Positions 26,086 through 35,995 of a DNA stretch of 64,000 bases are shown here, piece after piece; within the stretch, counting starts at the first letter, position 1, and the number at the start of each line of letters is the position of its first letter. The position numbers and the translations under genes were made by a program. Below the pieces are notes generated by a model. The model was given only the letters and a program-made list of their open reading frames with translations, was not told the DNA's origin and made no database searches. This stretch comes from an uncultured Lachnospiraceae bacterium (GTDB lineage Bacteria > Bacillota > Clostridia > Lachnospirales > Lachnospiraceae): contig CACXFB010000061.1 in NCBI GenBank assembly GCA_902766825.1, forward strand, positions 60,370 through 124,369, given 5' to 3'.

Positions 26086-27099
26086 TCAGGCTTTGTTCTT
26101 AATAAGGATACTTCTAAGCACTGCCTTGGCACTGTACGGCAAAAGGCCTGTCGTCTTTGCCATTCTGCGAACTAATCCTATTGTCTGTTTCATATCTTTT
26201 AAATGCTGTGAATTATTAATGTATTCAACACATTGTTTTCTGTCATTTTTACTAAGTGCCGAAATACGAAGCATTGTTTTTTCTTCAACATTAAATCTAA
26301 GCACATATTCATATACAAGCTCCTTGTTATCTTCATACAATCCGATTTTTTCAAAGAACTCTTTGTATCTCTTAAAAATAAGGAGTCTTTTCTCCATATA
26401 ATTAATGTACTTGTCTGCTGTGTCGCGGCCTGCTGTCTGTATGAACATAAGAGATTTGTCATTAAATCTCACGTAATTATACATTGCTTTTCCGACAACA
26501 CCGACAGTTGATGCAAATTCCATGTAATTAAGACAGAAGATAAAATCCTCGCCAAAATTCATATCGTTACTAAAACACACACCTTTATCAATAAGCTTTT
26601 TCTTAAAAAGCTTATTCCACAACACTCCGTAAGTCAAAGAAAAAGGATCCTTCATAACTTCATGAAGATAATCATTCCTGTCGTGTCTTCCGTATGAAAG
26701 CGACGGTAAAACACTGTTGATATGATTCATATTAGTATCATTAAAGCCACACAACGCCATATCACAGTTAAGTCCTTCTATCGTCTTTACCATCTTTTCA
26801 ATCATATCTTTTTCAAGATAATCATCACTGTCAACAAACTGGATGTACTTACCTGTTGCCAATGAAAGTCCATCATTACGTGCTGCTGATACACCTTCAT
26901 TATCTTTGTGAAGCACTTTAACCTTAGGATTCTCATTAGCATATCTGTCGCAAATGTCCGGGCATCCGTCAGGTGAACCGTCATCAACAAGAATCAACTC
27001 TATGTTATCATATGACTGTCCAAGTATTGAATCAATACACTTTTCTATGTAATTTTGTGCGTTGTAGACCGGTACTATTACCGAAACCTTCTCTTTCAA
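26086..27099 (-). CDS. Family 2 glycosyltransferase
   Basis: The 337-residue protein starts VSVIVPVYNAQNYIEKCIDS with VDDGSPDGCPDIC and QFVDSDDYLEKD, all GT2 signatures, and NFGEDFIFCLNYM as the later acidic motif. It is close in pattern to the enzyme encoded at 29230-30216, suggesting a shared ancestor. Role: addition of one sugar to the repeat unit; donor unknown. Confidence 0.92.
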   Translation of the reverse strand: MKEKVSVIVPVYNAQNYIEKCIDSILGQSYDNIELILVDDGSPDGCPDICDRYANENPKVKVLHKDNEGVSAARNDGLSLATGKYIQFVDSDDYLEKDMIEKMVKTIEGLNCDMALCGFNDTNMNHINSVLPSLSYGRHDRNDYLHEVMKDPFSLTYGVLWNKLFKKKLIDKGVCFSNDMNFGEDFIFCLNYMEFASTVGVVGKAMYNYVRFNDKSLMFIQTAGRDTADKYINYMEKRLLIFKRYKEFFEKIGLYEDNKELVYEYVLRFNVEEKTMLRISALSKNDRKQCVEYINNSQHLKDMKQTIGLVRRMAKTTGLLPYSAKAVLRSILIKNKA

Positions 27100-27102
27100 A
27101 GC

Positions 27103-28134
27103 TTACCCTCTCTTCATAACTTTTATAATCATAAGTGGTGCAAGATAACACAGCACAAATGATACTACAACCGCAATAAGCGGTGAATGTGTTACAATCA
27201 TTACTACCATTCCAACACCCGAACCAAAGAATGGCTGGTGGAACATATAAATATAAAATGAATTACCACCCGTATAATCAAAGAATCTTCTGAAAATGTT
27301 GTTTTCTTTCACACTGTCAGCTATCGCAAATGCAATTCTTACAGTCAAAAGAAGCACACCGAATCTGCTTACGGTATATACTATGTCTAGCACCCTGTAA
27401 TTAACTGCGCCATACAATGTGTCATGTGCGAACACCGACACTAACATGTATACTGTACAAAGTCCCATGAAAACATATCCTGCCACATGTTTAATAAGCT
27501 TTTTGGTATCAAGATATCTTCCAAGCATAAACCACAGTGCAAATTCCATTACTTCATTCATTACACCTAATCCGGCTGTGTTAAAATAGAATCTTGCAAT
27601 TACGGCTGCAAAACATACAGCCACGCATGCAACAGCAACTAACACATTTTTTCCCGTAGACTGTGCCAGTCTGTCCGCTATGAACACAACAACCGTTACA
27701 ATCATTATGCCATATATGTACCACATATGAAATGAATATGGATTATCTCCTTTTACCATGCCGTATACAAACGTACCCACTGACATTTTACCATATCCCG
27801 CACCTGAAAGTACATTTGCCAGTGCGCCTATCATATTAGCAGCTGCAAATACAACATAAACAAATATGTTATATAAGAAATACGGAATCATAAGTTTTAA
27901 AAATTTCTTTTTAAAGAAATCCTGCCACTGCATCTGTCCATACCTGTCTGCCGCAAGTCTGTATGAAACACCGGACAAATAAAACATAAAAGGCATGTGG
28001 AAATAATAGATTAGCGTATACAAATACATTCCGGCATCAGAAGCTTCCCTTACCGGTGTGGTAAGTACATGTCCCATAACGACAAGAAGCATTCCCATAC
28101 CTTTTGCTATATCAAGCCATTTAACTCTGTTCAT
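27103..28134 (-). CDS. Membrane acyltransferase, family 3
   Basis: The 343-residue protein begins RVKWLDIAKGMGMLLVVMGHV, where D and H of the acyltransferase-3 family are conserved, followed by MPFMFYLSGVSYRL. About ten membrane segments are seen. This subtype resembles fucose or WecH-type O-acetyltransferases. Its start overlaps the end of the upstream acyltransferase gene by 14 bases, so the pair is co-translated and may act as partners on the same polymer. Confidence 0.88.
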   Translation of the reverse strand: MNRVKWLDIAKGMGMLLVVMGHVLTTPVREASDAGMYLYTLIYYFHMPFMFYLSGVSYRLAADRYGQMQWQDFFKKKFLKLMIPYFLYNIFVYVVFAAANMIGALANVLSGAGYGKMSVGTFVYGMVKGDNPYSFHMWYIYGIMIVTVVVFIADRLAQSTGKNVLVAVACVAVCFAAVIARFYFNTAGLGVMNEVMEFALWFMLGRYLDTKKLIKHVAGYVFMGLCTVYMLVSVFAHDTLYGAVNYRVLDIVYTVSRFGVLLLTVRIAFAIADSVKENNIFRRFFDYTGGNSFYIYMFHQPFFGSGVGMVVMIVTHSPLIAVVVSFVLCYLAPLMIIKVMKRG

Positions 28135-29203
28135 TACATGTTTCCTTCATCTTCTTTAACTTTTTATATGTACTCTTTGGGAAGAATAAAATATTGAGAA
28201 CAACCGTCTTTTCGCATATAACTGCTGCGATAATCGAAGCTGTAAGTCCCACAATCATTCCGAGTACAAAATGAATAATGTCATTGTATATTCCAAGCTT
28301 CACAAGCACAATCCTGAGTGCTGCTGTTGCCATTGTGTGAAGCAGGTAAATCTGGAAAGAATATTTTGATATCAGTTTTAAGAAACCGCACTCAAAATGT
28401 TTCCAGAACATTTCAAATAAAAGTGTAAATGATGTTATTGCAAGCAGGTTAAGGAACAACTTAACCATATCAAGCACACGGGTACTCATCTGCGGGCGTA
28501 CAAGGTACGCTGCAAAAAGTACAAGATATACTGCTACAAGCGTAATTACAACTTTCTTGTTTCGAAGGAATTCAAAGTCATCATGTCTTCTTGCATAAAG
28601 CACTCCAAGATAGAAGAACACTCCGTATCCTGCTATGTAATAATCAATGTTAAGTACCTTATCTCCGAGAAGGAACATGTTTATAATGAGAATCTTCCAG
28701 ATAAGCATGATTCCAAAAAGAACATACTCATTCTTTATTACCTTCTCGATTGCAACGATGAATAAAAATATCAATATCAGTGCAAACAAAAACCAATATT
28801 GTGCCACCGGCTCGATAGGAACTCTTAGAATTGTTCTTAAATCATATGAAAAATTAACCGATGATGCAAAAACCGTATTAATCGCTATGTACACATATGA
28901 GAATACAAGATAAGGTATTCCAAGATTAATAAGCTTTCCTGCTTCAAATTTGAAATAACTGCCTTTGATTCTTCCTGCTCTTGCATACAAGAATCCGCTT
29001 GCCATCATAAAAAGCGGTATCTGGAACATATCGCAGAATTCCTTAAGCGCATTAGTATATGAATGAGTAGGGAGTCCGGCATTCTGAAGTCCGTATATTA
29101 CATGAAAAGTAACTACCGCAAGACATGCAAATGCTTTGAGGTAGTCAACCCATAGAAGTCTTTCTTTATTAGATTGTATATTATTATTACTGTTATCCAT
29201 CAT
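28121..29203 (-). CDS. Membrane acyltransferase, family 3
   Basis: The 360-residue protein has WVDYLKAFACLAVVTFHVIYG near the N-terminus and QIPLFMMASGFLYARAG, followed by repeated membrane segments, ten in all. It should O-acylate sugars of the exopolysaccharide. A polar 15-residue N-terminal tail precedes the first membrane segment. The 3' end overlaps the next acyltransferase gene. Confidence 0.88.
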   Translation of the reverse strand: MMDNSNNNIQSNKERLLWVDYLKAFACLAVVTFHVIYGLQNAGLPTHSYTNALKEFCDMFQIPLFMMASGFLYARAGRIKGSYFKFEAGKLINLGIPYLVFSYVYIAINTVFASSVNFSYDLRTILRVPIEPVAQYWFLFALILIFLFIVAIEKVIKNEYVLFGIMLIWKILIINMFLLGDKVLNIDYYIAGYGVFFYLGVLYARRHDDFEFLRNKKVVITLVAVYLVLFAAYLVRPQMSTRVLDMVKLFLNLLAITSFTLLFEMFWKHFECGFLKLISKYSFQIYLLHTMATAALRIVLVKLGIYNDIIHFVLGMIVGLTASIIAAVICEKTVVLNILFFPKSTYKKLKKMKETCNEQS

Positions 29204-29229
29204 AAACCTCGAAAAATATAGATATTGTT

Positions 29230-30216
29230 TTATCTTATCAAAACGGTAAACATCGCATTGATTGTCCGATACATTCCATGAGTATATAAGAATCCGAACA
29301 ATTTGTCCACCTTAGAAAGTCCCGATAAATTTTTCACCTGTGCCTTCGCCTTCTCGTCGCTGCACCATTTTTTCATGTAGGAAATCTTTTCTTTTTTGTT
29401 AAGACTGCTTCTGTACAGATTAGTAAAGCTGTACCTTATCTCCATAAGATACACCTTATCATTAATCATGGAATCATCACATGACAAAATGTCTTTTGCA
29501 AAAGTCATTACCTTATCATGCAGCATTGCACTGTTATCAAACTTGTCATCACGGAACTTACCCGCAAGAGAACTTCCCGTCTCAAACAGATAATGATACC
29601 CTGTATAATCCCCAACATATATATACTCACATTCTTTTAAATAATCAAGATTAAAAAGCAAATCTTCTCCCAAAGAAAGCTCTTTATCAAATCTTTTCTT
29701 AATCAGTTCTCTTTTAAAAAGCTTATTCCATGGCATATTAAGAAGATACATATTATAAAGTTCATAAAAAGATTTATTAAGACCGCTCTTTACTTCATAG
29801 CATGCTCCCTGGCTGCATACTACATTAGTAGTCACGCCATCCTGGTGCCTTGTATATCCCGCAACAACCATATCGGCATTGTTATTGATAATTGATTCTA
29901 CCATATCAGCTGTATACCCGCTGTCAAGATAATCATCTGCATCAACAAACTGTACATAATCCCCCTTTGCCATGGCAACTCCATCATTTCTTGCCATTGA
30001 CACCCCTTCGTTTTCTTTATCAATAATCTTTATTCTGTCATCATTATCTGCAAGTGTCTTTATCACACTTAACGTATCATCCTTTGACCCATCATTTACA
30101 ATGATAATCTCAAGATTTTTATAGGTCTGGTTAACGATGCTTTTAATGCATCTTTCAATTACATTCCTGCAATTGTACGCCGGCACTATCACCGACACCA
30201 TCTTCGCTTCTAACAT
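29230..30216 (-). CDS. Family 2 glycosyltransferase
   Basis: The protein contains MVSVIVPAYNCRNVIERCIK, VNDGSKDDTLSV and QFVDADDYLDSG, then SLGEDLLFNLDYL. It is a GT-A fold enzyme of the exopolysaccharide pathway. The ATG at 30216 has AAAGGA seven bases before it; the TTG one codon earlier is less likely. The coding region overlaps the last 62 bases of the upstream polymerase gene, a long overlap that would couple their translation. Confidence 0.9.
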   Translation of the reverse strand: MLEAKMVSVIVPAYNCRNVIERCIKSIVNQTYKNLEIIIVNDGSKDDTLSVIKTLADNDDRIKIIDKENEGVSMARNDGVAMAKGDYVQFVDADDYLDSGYTADMVESIINNNADMVVAGYTRHQDGVTTNVVCSQGACYEVKSGLNKSFYELYNMYLLNMPWNKLFKRELIKKRFDKELSLGEDLLFNLDYLKECEYIYVGDYTGYHYLFETGSSLAGKFRDDKFDNSAMLHDKVMTFAKDILSCDDSMINDKVYLMEIRYSFTNLYRSSLNKKEKISYMKKWCSDEKAKAQVKNLSGLSKVDKLFGFLYTHGMYRTINAMFTVLIR

Positions 30217-31330
30217 CAAAAGTCCTTTCCATTCCCTCGCAGCTCATAAAAATCAGGAACCAGTAGAATATATTCTGTATACATGTAGATGAAAACATTA
30301 CAACAAAGAAAAATACTACTAAAATATTGCTATATATATTCTTCTTGGTAACGTTCATATATGAATTAACAAAAACCACAAGTCCAATGATAGTAGTCTC
30401 CAGATATACCCTTAAAAGATCACAGTGCATAATTTTAACAAAAGCATTCTGCTCTTCAAGATAATAATTAATTACACCAAGCCCTCTCGTTGACATGTCA
30501 TAATTAAGAATTGCAATTATCTGATCAAATCTTCCCATAGTAAACGATGCATAATCAAGGTCTGTAAATGTCTTGTTAAACCACTGTGCAAATTCATCCG
30601 AAACAAGAAAATTAATAACTATAGGTGAAAGCATAAAAAATACTTTCACACAGTTAAGATATACTTTATTGACATCTGTTTTCTTAAACACTCTGAATAC
30701 CCATCCAAAAAGAAGGAATCCTATCGAGAAAACAACGTGTATCCTCTTGAATGACAAAAAATTAAATATAAATGCCAGTCCGCAGCGGATCTTCTTATTG
30801 CGGACATAGTAATAATAAAACGCAATAAAAAATACATCTGCCATTCCTGACTCCCATGGTGAATAAGATTCAGCAAATGAAATAGTTGTAATCAATGTTA
30901 TTGAATTAGCTCTGAAACCGTAAATGAAGTATATTACGTACGAAAAGAATGCAAGGTCTATATAATAATCAAGACTGCCATCCTTATCCACATTAATGAT
31001 TCCAAAACATAAAAGCATAGGAAAGAAAATATAGAATAAATCTTTAAACATATGCATCTGAAAGCCATTAACAAGCATTGCTCCCACCGATACAATCGAG
31101 AATACAACAACTACAAGCAGAATCTGAAAAAGGTTGTAATATTTTATATCAGAATAACTGGCATTTCCCGTCCACACATTAATAATTGGCATCAATGAAA
31201 CAAATACAGCCGCGAGCATGAAAACATATTTAAAATCATCTCCGGCATTGTCCATCAGATTACCTGCTAACCATGCAAGAATAAAAATAGCATATGCAAT
31301 TTTAACGGTTGTGCTGTTAATCTTAAGCAT
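30155..31330 (-). CDS. Wzy-like exopolysaccharide polymerase
   Basis: The 391-residue protein has about 11 hydrophobic segments and a large polar loop in the second half (residues about 245-310, containing NKTFTDLDYASFTMGRFDQ), the usual layout of O-antigen and capsule polymerases. Sequence in this family is poorly conserved, so assignment relies on topology and on the presence of Wzx and Wzz partners in the same operon. It would join repeat units at the outer membrane face. The last 20 codons overlap the next GT2 gene. Confidence 0.8.
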   Translation of the reverse strand: MLKINSTTVKIAYAIFILAWLAGNLMDNAGDDFKYVFMLAAVFVSLMPIINVWTGNASYSDIKYYNLFQILLVVVVFSIVSVGAMLVNGFQMHMFKDLFYIFFPMLLCFGIINVDKDGSLDYYIDLAFFSYVIYFIYGFRANSITLITTISFAESYSPWESGMADVFFIAFYYYYVRNKKIRCGLAFIFNFLSFKRIHVVFSIGFLLFGWVFRVFKKTDVNKVYLNCVKVFFMLSPIVINFLVSDEFAQWFNKTFTDLDYASFTMGRFDQIIAILNYDMSTRGLGVINYYLEEQNAFVKIMHCDLLRVYLETTIIGLVVFVNSYMNVTKKNIYSNILVVFFFVVMFSSTCIQNIFYWFLIFMSCEGMERTFDVRSEDGVGDSAGVQLQECN

Positions 31331-31359
31331 CCTACTTACCTTTCATAATAATTTTCATT

Positions 31360-32259
31360 TTACATACGAACATATTCCAATATTGCCTCGATAATACGGT
31401 TATCCGTATCCGGATTAAATTTTCTTGCAAACATGGCATTGTCGTCCGATATCAATTCATCATAGTCCTCATACGTGAAAGTATAAGGTGCCCCTCTGTT
31501 CCAGTCTATCTTTCTAAGTGCCGGGCTGTCCGCGGCATCAACCCCTGATTTATAGACATTTTTCCCGTATTCACTGTTAACAAGAACAGTCTGTAAAAAC
31601 ATCTCATCTCCACTTACACTGTACTTAAATACCCTGTTAATGAAATCTTCATGACTTACAAGGTATCTTGCAAATTCACCTGTGATACTAAACCAGTTAG
31701 GACCTTTTTGCCATATGACATTCTCATTTTTTACCCTGTTAACTTTGAATAGAGTCTGTAGTCTGTCTGATACTTTGTCAAAAAGAAACAATACAATCAT
31801 TAAAGGATTCTTTCTGTTTCTTCCGTACACATTCTGAAAACGATATGCATGTCTTACCCTGTCCATGTACTTTTCTTCTATCTGACTTTTATCATACTCG
31901 ACAAATTCAGTTCCCTTATTCTTATCAAAGAAATCATGTATATCATTCTGATTCTTTAATGGCAAATCAGCCCCCGAAATCAGATGAAGATAATCATATT
32001 CTCCGTTTCTTAGAACTGCCTTTATAAGATTCATCTCACATTCAATCTGTGAAAATCCTCCCCATACAACATCTATTCTTTCAACAAATATAAGTCCTGA
32101 CTTCTTTACATTCTGTTCAAGTATGACCCTATCAAAATCTCCTGCCTTTTTATCAACATGGACAAACAAATCATTACGTTCATCGTCTAGAACACTAAGG
32201 ATTTTACCCAGTGTCTCAAAATGATTATGTGCCATTATGAGATAAGCATGCTTTCCCAT
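31360..32259 (-). CDS. Core-2/I-branching-type beta-glycosyltransferase (GT14)
   Basis: The protein opens MGKHAYLIMAHNHFETLGKI and contains DLFVHVDKKAGDFD, VWGGFSQIECEMNLI, YLHLISGADLPLK and QKGPNWFSITGEFA, the motifs of bacterial members of family GT14. Animal relatives add beta-1,6-GlcNAc; bacterial ones include xylosyl- and related transferases. ATG at 32259 is preceded by GGGGAGG; an in-frame start eight codons earlier is inside the previous gene without such a site. The three-base overlap with the preceding GT4 gene suggests coupling. Confidence 0.88.
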   Translation of the reverse strand: MGKHAYLIMAHNHFETLGKILSVLDDERNDLFVHVDKKAGDFDRVILEQNVKKSGLIFVERIDVVWGGFSQIECEMNLIKAVLRNGEYDYLHLISGADLPLKNQNDIHDFFDKNKGTEFVEYDKSQIEEKYMDRVRHAYRFQNVYGRNRKNPLMIVLFLFDKVSDRLQTLFKVNRVKNENVIWQKGPNWFSITGEFARYLVSHEDFINRVFKYSVSGDEMFLQTVLVNSEYGKNVYKSGVDAADSPALRKIDWNRGAPYTFTYEDYDELISDDNAMFARKFNPDTDNRIIEAILEYVRM

Positions 32260-32260
32260 A

Positions 32261-33370
32261 TTAGTCCTCCCCTGCAAGTTCAAGATAAAGATCCATCAGT
32301 CTTTTTGCCTCAACTTCAATGTTGTAGCCAGCCTGCGTCAACATATCGCTGCTGTCTGTTCTAGTGTAGTCCGTAATCATCTCCATGATGAAATTAGCCC
32401 ACTTCTCCGGGGTCTCTTCTAACGGATAAAATGCTGCATTAGCGCTTACCTTTGTCTCACATGTTACTGCATCCGAAAATACACATAAAACTCCTGATGC
32501 CTGTGCCTCTATTCCCACAACCGGAAGTCCTTCATACCTTGACGGCATTACAAATGCGTCCATCGCCTGATAATATTCATTAACATTATCTATGGCACCG
32601 GTGAAAATAATTCTGTCAAGGATATTAAGTTTTGCTGCTTTATTTTTTATATCCTCTTCAAGTTCTCCTTCACCAATAAGTACAAGGAATGAATTATTTT
32701 CCTTATCGTGTATGCATTTAAAAATATCTAAGAGCTTCTCATGATTTTTCTGATATGTAAATCTACCAACATGTCCTATAACAAGTGCATCGCCAAGCGA
32801 ATGCTTGTCCCTGATGTTCTTTCTTACATCCTCGTTGAATTTAAAACGTTCAAGCTCAATGGCATTTTTCAAAAAGACATAGTTGCCTGATTCAACAACT
32901 TCTTTGCCATAATAGAACTCAATAGCCGCAAGCGAGCATCCCCAGTACTGGTTAGCCACATCCTTTATGTGGCGACGGCAGTATTCCTTAAGGGGATACT
33001 TAATTCCTTTATCAAGTCTTGTATTGTGACTATGTGCAATACGTGTCTTAATTCCCGCTTCCTTAGCACATTTAAGAGGAACGTATTCCATATCGTTATG
33101 TCCGTGAACTATCTTTATTTCAGGATTACCAGCAAAAAGCTGTTTCATATATGCATTATATTTTCTAGACTTTGCAGGATTAAAGCCCGGTGTTCGAAAC
33201 ATTCTTGCACCAAGCTCCATTGCCTCTTCTTCGTATGCACCACGTATATCTTTGTTTATCAGAAAATCAAACTGCACTCTGTCTCTGTCTATATGCCTGT
33301 AATAATTCATAAGCATAGTCTCAAGACCTGCTCTGTGCAAAAAACTTACTGATTGAAGTACTCTTAACAT
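32261..33370 (-). CDS. Family 4 glycosyltransferase (GT-B fold)
   Basis: The 369-residue protein begins LRVLQSVSFLHRAGLETMLMNYYRH, the typical EpsF-like N-terminal glycosyltransferase-4 domain, and carries the C-terminal nucleotide-sugar region IGHVGRFTYQKNHEKLLD, VMPSRYEGLPVVGIEAQASG. It uses a retaining mechanism in GT4. It is one of the early genes of the exopolysaccharide operon, after the DUF1972 GT4 gene. Confidence 0.92.
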   Translation of the reverse strand: MLRVLQSVSFLHRAGLETMLMNYYRHIDRDRVQFDFLINKDIRGAYEEEAMELGARMFRTPGFNPAKSRKYNAYMKQLFAGNPEIKIVHGHNDMEYVPLKCAKEAGIKTRIAHSHNTRLDKGIKYPLKEYCRRHIKDVANQYWGCSLAAIEFYYGKEVVESGNYVFLKNAIELERFKFNEDVRKNIRDKHSLGDALVIGHVGRFTYQKNHEKLLDIFKCIHDKENNSFLVLIGEGELEEDIKNKAAKLNILDRIIFTGAIDNVNEYYQAMDAFVMPSRYEGLPVVGIEAQASGVLCVFSDAVTCETKVSANAAFYPLEETPEKWANFIMEMITDYTRTDSSDMLTQAGYNIEVEAKRLMDLYLELAGED

Positions 33371-33405
33371 TGTTGTCCTCCATTGTCATGCGACCTTAAA
33401 ATATT

Positions 33406-34518
33406 CTAATATTCTCCGGAATACAGCTCAAGCGTAGCATCCGCAATTGTATCCCAGTAATACTTTTCGCGAACAAAATTTACACATTCCTTGTGGAATA
33501 CATACTCTTCCTTAAGACACTGCGCAAGCATTTTCTTAAGATCTTCCACATCCGAATGTTTGAAGGTTACGGCATACTCTTTAGTTGCCTCAACATTTTC
33601 AGGTATATCACTGACAAGACATCTTCTTCCATAGCTTAAAGCTTCAAGCAATGATATAGGCATTCCTTCAACATCACTTGGCATAACATAGAGGAAACAG
33701 TTACTAAAAAGCTGTTTCAACTCGTCGCCTTGTACAAAACCTATGAATTTAATTCTGTCATCTTTTGATGCAAGTTCTCTCATCTCATCATAGTAATCTT
33801 TTGAATGGCTCGGAGAACCGGCAATTATCAGTTTCTTATCAGTATCTGTTGCCATAAAAGCATTAATCAGATAATGAAGTCCTTTCTCAGGTACTATTCT
33901 TGCAAGAAACAGTATGTACTCTCCCTCTTTTACTCCAAACTTCTCACTGATAATGTCATCCGGAAGTATATCAGGGATATTAACACCGTTTACAAGATAC
34001 ACAACATCTCTGTTATAAGTATCTTTAAAGTACTTCTTAACGTTCTCGGAAAGCACAATTACCTCGTCCGCATATTTTGCGGCCATCTTTTCTCCGTGAA
34101 GCAAAATCTTAGTAGCAAAACCGCCCCACTTAGATCTTTGCCAGTCAAGTCCGTGAATTGTTGCAACACATCTTTTTCCGAAAAAATGTGCAATAGGCAA
34201 CATTACACATGGTCCTTCTGCATGATAATGAATAACATCATACTTACCAAACAAAGCCCTGATTGTTGCAAAAAACGAATACACAATGGCATTGAGCGAT
34301 TTCTTCTCAAATGTAGGTATTGTTATTATCCTTACTCCATTGTACTCTTTAATCTTTTTCATGTTGAATTCGCTTCCGGCAACATGCTTGCCTTTACGAT
34401 TATACACATCAACCTGATGTCCTTTTTGTACCATCCTGGTGGAAAGTTCTTCAACTACAATCTCTATTCCGCCTTCTCTTGATGGTATTCTTTTGTGTCC
34501 TATCATAGCAATCTTCAT
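33406..34518 (-). CDS. DUF1972/GT4 glycosyltransferase
   Basis: The 370-residue protein starts KIAMIGHKRIPSREGGIEIVV, the hallmark of the DUF1972 N-terminal domain, and continues with LARIVPEKGLHYLINAF and YVMPSDVEGMPISLLEALS of the GT-B catalytic half. Characterised relatives in streptococci are rhamnosyltransferases that add the second sugar to the lipid carrier. Being the first transferase gene after the regulatory genes, it may act just after the missing priming step. Confidence 0.9.
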   Translation of the reverse strand: MKIAMIGHKRIPSREGGIEIVVEELSTRMVQKGHQVDVYNRKGKHVAGSEFNMKKIKEYNGVRIITIPTFEKKSLNAIVYSFFATIRALFGKYDVIHYHAEGPCVMLPIAHFFGKRCVATIHGLDWQRSKWGGFATKILLHGEKMAAKYADEVIVLSENVKKYFKDTYNRDVVYLVNGVNIPDILPDDIISEKFGVKEGEYILFLARIVPEKGLHYLINAFMATDTDKKLIIAGSPSHSKDYYDEMRELASKDDRIKFIGFVQGDELKQLFSNCFLYVMPSDVEGMPISLLEALSYGRRCLVSDIPENVEATKEYAVTFKHSDVEDLKKMLAQCLKEEYVFHKECVNFVREKYYWDTIADATLELYSGEY

Positions 34519-34540
34519 AATGGTCCTCCATGACAGTGCG

Positions 34541-35278
34541 TTATCTTTTGTTGTCAGATGTTTTTTTCTTCATTTTTTTCTTTTGAGCTCTCTGTACATA
34601 CTTACCCTTTGTAAAATAATCATAATTCTGCATATAAGCTTTGTACTCCAACTCATCTACCCTGTTCATGACTATACCGAATATATTTGCTCCCGATGTT
34701 TCAAGTTCCTCCTTGCACTGTGCAATTCTTGATTTTAAAGTCTTACCCTGTGCAGCCACAAGAACTGTCTCATCTATAAGTGATGCAACAACACTTGCAT
34801 CTACTGCCGACCCAAGGGACGGTACGTCCACAATTACATAATCAAATCTTGCAGATAAAAGTTCCAAAAGTGCTTTCATCTGTGGCGAACACAACATGTG
34901 TACCGGATTATCAACATTTTTACCGCAAGGAATGCAGAACATATTGTTATGATTCGTATGGTAAATAACCTGTTCAAGCGATACTTCCTGCATAAGATAA
35001 TCAGCAAGCCCTTCCTGTGCTTCATCATTTATCTTCTTTAACTGCATGCTTTTTCTCATATCAGCATCAAGAAGAATTGTCTTCCATCCTGCTTTTGCAA
35101 GACTCATTGCCACATTCATTGCAAGTGTTGTAGCACCTGCTCTTGGATCAGCCCCGCAAAACATATATGTTCTGGAACCATTTTTTTCTTTATTTAAATA
35201 AATCTTAATTACTACCCTGTCAAAAGCGTCCGACAACTTTGTATCTGCAACAGCATATAAATCAATTTTTTTGCTCAT
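34541..35278 (-). CDS. BY-kinase-like (CpsD/Wzc-cytoplasmic) protein with altered Walker A
   Basis: The 245-residue protein matches bacterial tyrosine kinases that control chain length of exopolysaccharides: Walker A' ILLDADMR near residue 70, Walker B YVIVDVPSLG near 140, and a C-terminal Tyr cluster (YKAYMQNYDYFTKGKY). The Walker A region at 43-51 reads ADPRAGATT: the invariant Lys is replaced by Ala49. ATP hydrolysis or autophosphorylation may thus be weak or lost. It lies directly after the Wzz-like membrane activator, with which it should form a complex. Confidence 0.88.
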   Translation of the reverse strand: MSKKIDLYAVADTKLSDAFDRVVIKIYLNKEKNGSRTYMFCGADPRAGATTLAMNVAMSLAKAGWKTILLDADMRKSMQLKKINDEAQEGLADYLMQEVSLEQVIYHTNHNNMFCIPCGKNVDNPVHMLCSPQMKALLELLSARFDYVIVDVPSLGSAVDASVVASLIDETVLVAAQGKTLKSRIAQCKEELETSGANIFGIVMNRVDELEYKAYMQNYDYFTKGKYVQRAQKKKMKKKTSDNKR

Positions 35279-35293
35279 GTTACCTCCACTTTT

Positions 35294-35965
35294 CTATATC
35301 TGTTTAGAATCAGGTATCACGCCGATGAGCTCAAGACTTCCGTCAAGCTGGCACTCTTCAAGTGACATTACCTTTGATGAAAAAATAGTTATCATTACAA
35401 TAATAAAACATATAAGAAGGAATCCCAACACTGTGAAAATAAGGATTATCTTCATCTGCTGTGCACTTTCATCAACAAAAATCTTTGCACTCTGGGCCGA
35501 ATCAAGTACCTGTATGTCTTCACTTCCGGTTATACTCTTTACCTCGATAACAAAGGCCTGCGCAACCGCATTGGCAACATTAACAGCCTGGTCGGGATTA
35601 GTTGAATATGCATACACTTCCATTATGCTTGAAGATTCAGCAGAAGCCTGTACTATAGTCATATCCTTTATATCATCACTCGTAAGACTTGAATCTCCAA
35701 GGATAATAGCTGCTCTGCTTGCAACTCTTGAACTCTTGCTTATGGAAGCAAAAGCACTGAGAGTATCCTGACCACTCATAGTATCATCATAAGAACCATA
35801 TACAAGGGAACATACCGAAGCCTTTGCCGAATATGTACTTTCTGATGATGTGGACAATCCTACGATAACACCTAACACCGCAAAAATAAGTGTGGACACA
35901 ATTATAATCGGTGTTCGTTTTAATAATTCATATACGCATCTGCGCAAATCGATTTTCATCTCCAT
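35294..35965 (-). CDS. Wzz/CpsC-like chain-length determinant and kinase activator
   Basis: The 223-residue protein has two membrane segments (about 17-37 and 168-193) around an extracellular helical domain, and a short cytoplasmic tail after the second, the layout of Gram-positive CpsC/CapA proteins. The segment ISKSSRVASRAAIILG and AYSTNPDQAVNVANAVAQAF fit the Wzz family. It should bind the BY-kinase encoded next and set polymer length with Wzy. Confidence 0.88.
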   Translation of the reverse strand: MEMKIDLRRCVYELLKRTPIIIVSTLIFAVLGVIVGLSTSSESTYSAKASVCSLVYGSYDDTMSGQDTLSAFASISKSSRVASRAAIILGDSSLTSDDIKDMTIVQASAESSSIMEVYAYSTNPDQAVNVANAVAQAFVIEVKSITGSEDIQVLDSAQSAKIFVDESAQQMKIILIFTVLGFLLICFIIVMITIFSSKVMSLEECQLDGSLELIGVIPDSKQI

Positions 35966-35995
35966 GTCCGTTTTCTCCGTTTCATTTATAAATGC

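Noticed and set aside
33805..34482. A 225-codon plus-strand frame
   Set aside because: Antisense of the DUF1972/GT4 gene; the minus-strand protein has clear family motifs and this frame has none.
34541..35278. Assignment as chromosome-partitioning ParA/MinD protein
   Set aside because: Adjacent Wzz gene, C-terminal Tyr cluster and operon context favour the BY-kinase family.
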